Shown here: positions 36,636 to 37,584 of the stretch, in pieces
How positions within the stretch are numbered: position 1 is the stretch's first letter
How the letters are laid out: each line of letters starts with the position of its first letter
DNA from: Marinobacter sp.
GTDB lineage: Bacteria > Pseudomonadota > Gammaproteobacteria > Pseudomonadales > Oleiphilaceae
Reading direction: 5' to 3'
Length of the DNA: 37,584 bases
NCBI GenBank assembly: GCA_018623515.1
Contig: JAAZVL010000013.1
Location: forward strand, 1-37,584
Position numbers and translations under genes: made by a program
The notes under the pieces: model-generated
Database searches by the model: none
Seen by the model: only the letters and a program-made list of their open reading frames with translations
What the model was told of the DNA's origin: nothing

Positions 36636-36651
36636 TGTGACGGACATCACA
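36636..36651. promoter_or_regulatory. CRP/Vfr-like binding site
   Basis: TGTGA-CGGACA-TCACA matches the full TGTGA-N6-TCACA core of the CRP family. It lies in the 560-bp gap between the lipoprotein operon (minus) and btuB (plus), closer to the former. Confidence 0.6.
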
Positions 36652-36692
36652 TCAGGCCATTTTTTGACCGGCTGGATAATTGACGGATTCCG

Positions 36693-36721
36693 TTGACCAC
36701 TTTGCGGAGGGTTGCTAGCCT
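36693..36721 (+). promoter_or_regulatory. Predicted promoter of the cobalamin riboswitch-btuB transcript
   Basis: TTGACC (36693-36698) and TAGCCT (36716-36721) are 17 bp apart and end 14 bp before the first conserved riboswitch block. Confidence 0.5.
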
Positions 36722-36734
36722 TGCCGCACTTTTT

Positions 36735-36930
36735 CAGGTGCCCGTCGCAAAGCGCGACGGGTGAAACGGGAAATCGGTGAGCCTGGTCTACCAGTGCAAT
36801 TCCGATGCTGCCCCCGCAACGGTAAGCAGGAAAACGGCAATCAAGTGCGCCACTGTGCCTCTGGCATGGGAAGGTGATTGTCCGGGAACCGCCAGGGTTC
36901 CGCCTGCAAGCCCGGAGACCGGCCTGGAAA
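36735..36930 (+). promoter_or_regulatory. Cobalamin (AdoCbl-type) riboswitch
   Basis: The conserved blocks appear in order: CAGGTGCCCGTCGC with its pairing arm GCGACGGGTGAAACGGGAA, GGTGAGCC..TACCAGTGCAATTCC, GCTGCCCCCGCAACGGTAAGC, and the closing GCAAGCCCGGAGACCGGCCTG. The fold is expected to bind cobalamin and turn off the downstream B12 receptor. Between it and btuB, CCGCAA (37018-37023) can pair with TTGCGG (37057-37062), covering the start of the GGAGAAAG ribosome-binding site, which suggests translational control. Confidence 0.93.
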
Positions 36931-37072
36931 AACACCCGGAGTTGCGGTGGGCGACTTGGGTGGGCGAATTCCGGTAGCTCCAGCCCCAGTCCGTCTCCGC
37001 CTGCCCCCCTGTCTTTTCCGCAACCGAAACCTGATTCCCGTGCGGGTGCGCGCGGTTTGCGGAGAAAGCCCT

Positions 37073-37584
37073 ATGTTGAAGTTTCCTTTTCCTGTCGTGA
37101 TGGCCGGTGTGTCCATCGCTGCTCTGCCACTGGCTGTGGCCGCCCAGTCCTCGGAAGATGAGGCCCTTGATCCGATTGTGGTAACGGCGCCCCTTGGGCC
37201 GAAAACCGTTGGGGAGAGTTTGTCCTCGGTGACTGAGATCAGGCAGCAAGAAATAGATCGGAAACAGCCCCGTGAGTTAAGTGATCTTCTGCAATCCCAA
37301 CCTGGAGTTTCAGTTCAGACCGCTGGCGGAATTGGTCAGCAGACCTCCGTCTACCTGCGTGGCCACGAATCAGATGCCACGGTTCTTCTGGTAAATGGCA
37401 TCCGCATTCGATCAGCGACTGCGGGAATTCCGGCGTGGGAATTTGTGCCGCCGGAACTGGTTAATCGTGTAGAAATCATCAGAGGTGGACGAAGCAGCCT
37501 CTATGGTGCAGATGCCATGGGAGGCGTAGTGCATGTGTTCACAACACCCCAGGAGAAAGGCAGGACAGGATGGCTGGAGTCAGG
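37073..37584 (+). CDS. btuB: TonB-dependent vitamin B12 receptor BtuB, 3'-partial
   Basis: The frame from ATG 37073 runs open through the right edge; 170 complete codons are visible. It begins with a signal peptide (MLKFPFPVVMAGVSIAALPL then AVAAQS), a TonB box DPIVVTAP, and a plug domain with LLQSQPGVSVQTAGGIGQQT, VYLRGHESDATVLLVNGIRI and VEIIRGGRSSLYGADAMGGV, as in outer-membrane cobalamin transporters. The cobalamin riboswitch 142 bp upstream makes the substrate assignment firm. GGAGAAAG precedes the start at good distance. The barrel lies beyond the window. Confidence 0.92.
   Translation, partial: MLKFPFPVVMAGVSIAALPLAVAAQSSEDEALDPIVVTAPLGPKTVGESLSSVTEIRQQEIDRKQPRELSDLLQSQPGVSVQTAGGIGQQTSVYLRGHESDATVLLVNGIRIRSATAGIPAWEFVPPELVNRVEIIRGGRSSLYGADAMGGVVHVFTTPQEKGRTGWLES

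Overview
The window looks like a chromosomal segment of a GC-rich marine gammaproteobacterium, most likely Marinobacter or a close relative. This is inferred from gene content (DcaP-type porin, two-subunit pyruvate carboxylase, several beta-oxidation sets, PA1024-type NADH:quinone reductase, LigE-type ligase) and was not tested by a database search. I see no rRNA, tRNA, CRISPR array, prophage or intact insertion sequence.

Layout. 1-1929 (+): a membrane-anchored hypothetical gene running in from the left edge, a secreted ATP-dependent DNA ligase overlapping it by 4 bp, and a YdcH/DUF465 protein. 2131-5873 (-): a lipid or acyl-CoA cluster of MaoC hydratase, class II aldolase-like protein and a tandem pair of acyl-CoA dehydrogenases that looks heteromeric. 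A divergent control region (5874-6200) separates it from a DcaP-like porin (+). 7899-11140 (+): biotin carboxylase and biotin-bearing transcarboxylase subunits of a two-subunit pyruvate carboxylase. 11141-11579 holds a terminator and a fragment of glutaryl-CoA dehydrogenase. 11580-12938 is an orphan permease. A GhrA-type reductase (-) and an IclR regulator (+) are divergent around 13.9-14.2 kb.

15296-23075 (+) is a beta-oxidation and alcohol-oxidation run: FadB-like multienzyme, thiolase, 600-residue acyl-CoA dehydrogenase, zinc alcohol dehydrogenase and aldehyde dehydrogenase. Together they could carry a long-chain or branched alcohol through aldehyde and acid to acyl-CoA breakdown; the acyl-CoA ligase is not in the window. 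A TetR regulator (-) and an NADH:quinone reductase (+) follow. 24821-28276 (+) is an OmpR-type two-component system followed by a secreted MsrA-MsrB fusion. 28285-30883 (-) is a DnaQ-like exonuclease overlapping a cNMP/CBS/DUF294 signalling protein. 31020-36512 (-) is a two-gene operon of large lipoproteins: an amidohydrolase/M19-like protein and a beta-helix plus di-haem cytochrome fusion. Divergent from it is a cobalamin riboswitch and the start of btuB, cut by the right edge.

The main non-coding observations are: (1) one 15-bp operator-like motif, TWYYGCNNNGCRRAA, three times between the acyl-CoA dehydrogenase pair and the porin and once between ghrA and iclR, each time at or just downstream of a predicted promoter; (2) matching GTGAA direct-repeat promoters in front of the response regulator and of msrAB; (3) five copies of a 30-bp palindromic repeat in gene gaps; (4) a 23-bp perfect inverted repeat after iclR; (5) the poorly understood beta-helix/cytochrome lipoprotein operon, the best candidate for an undescribed system.
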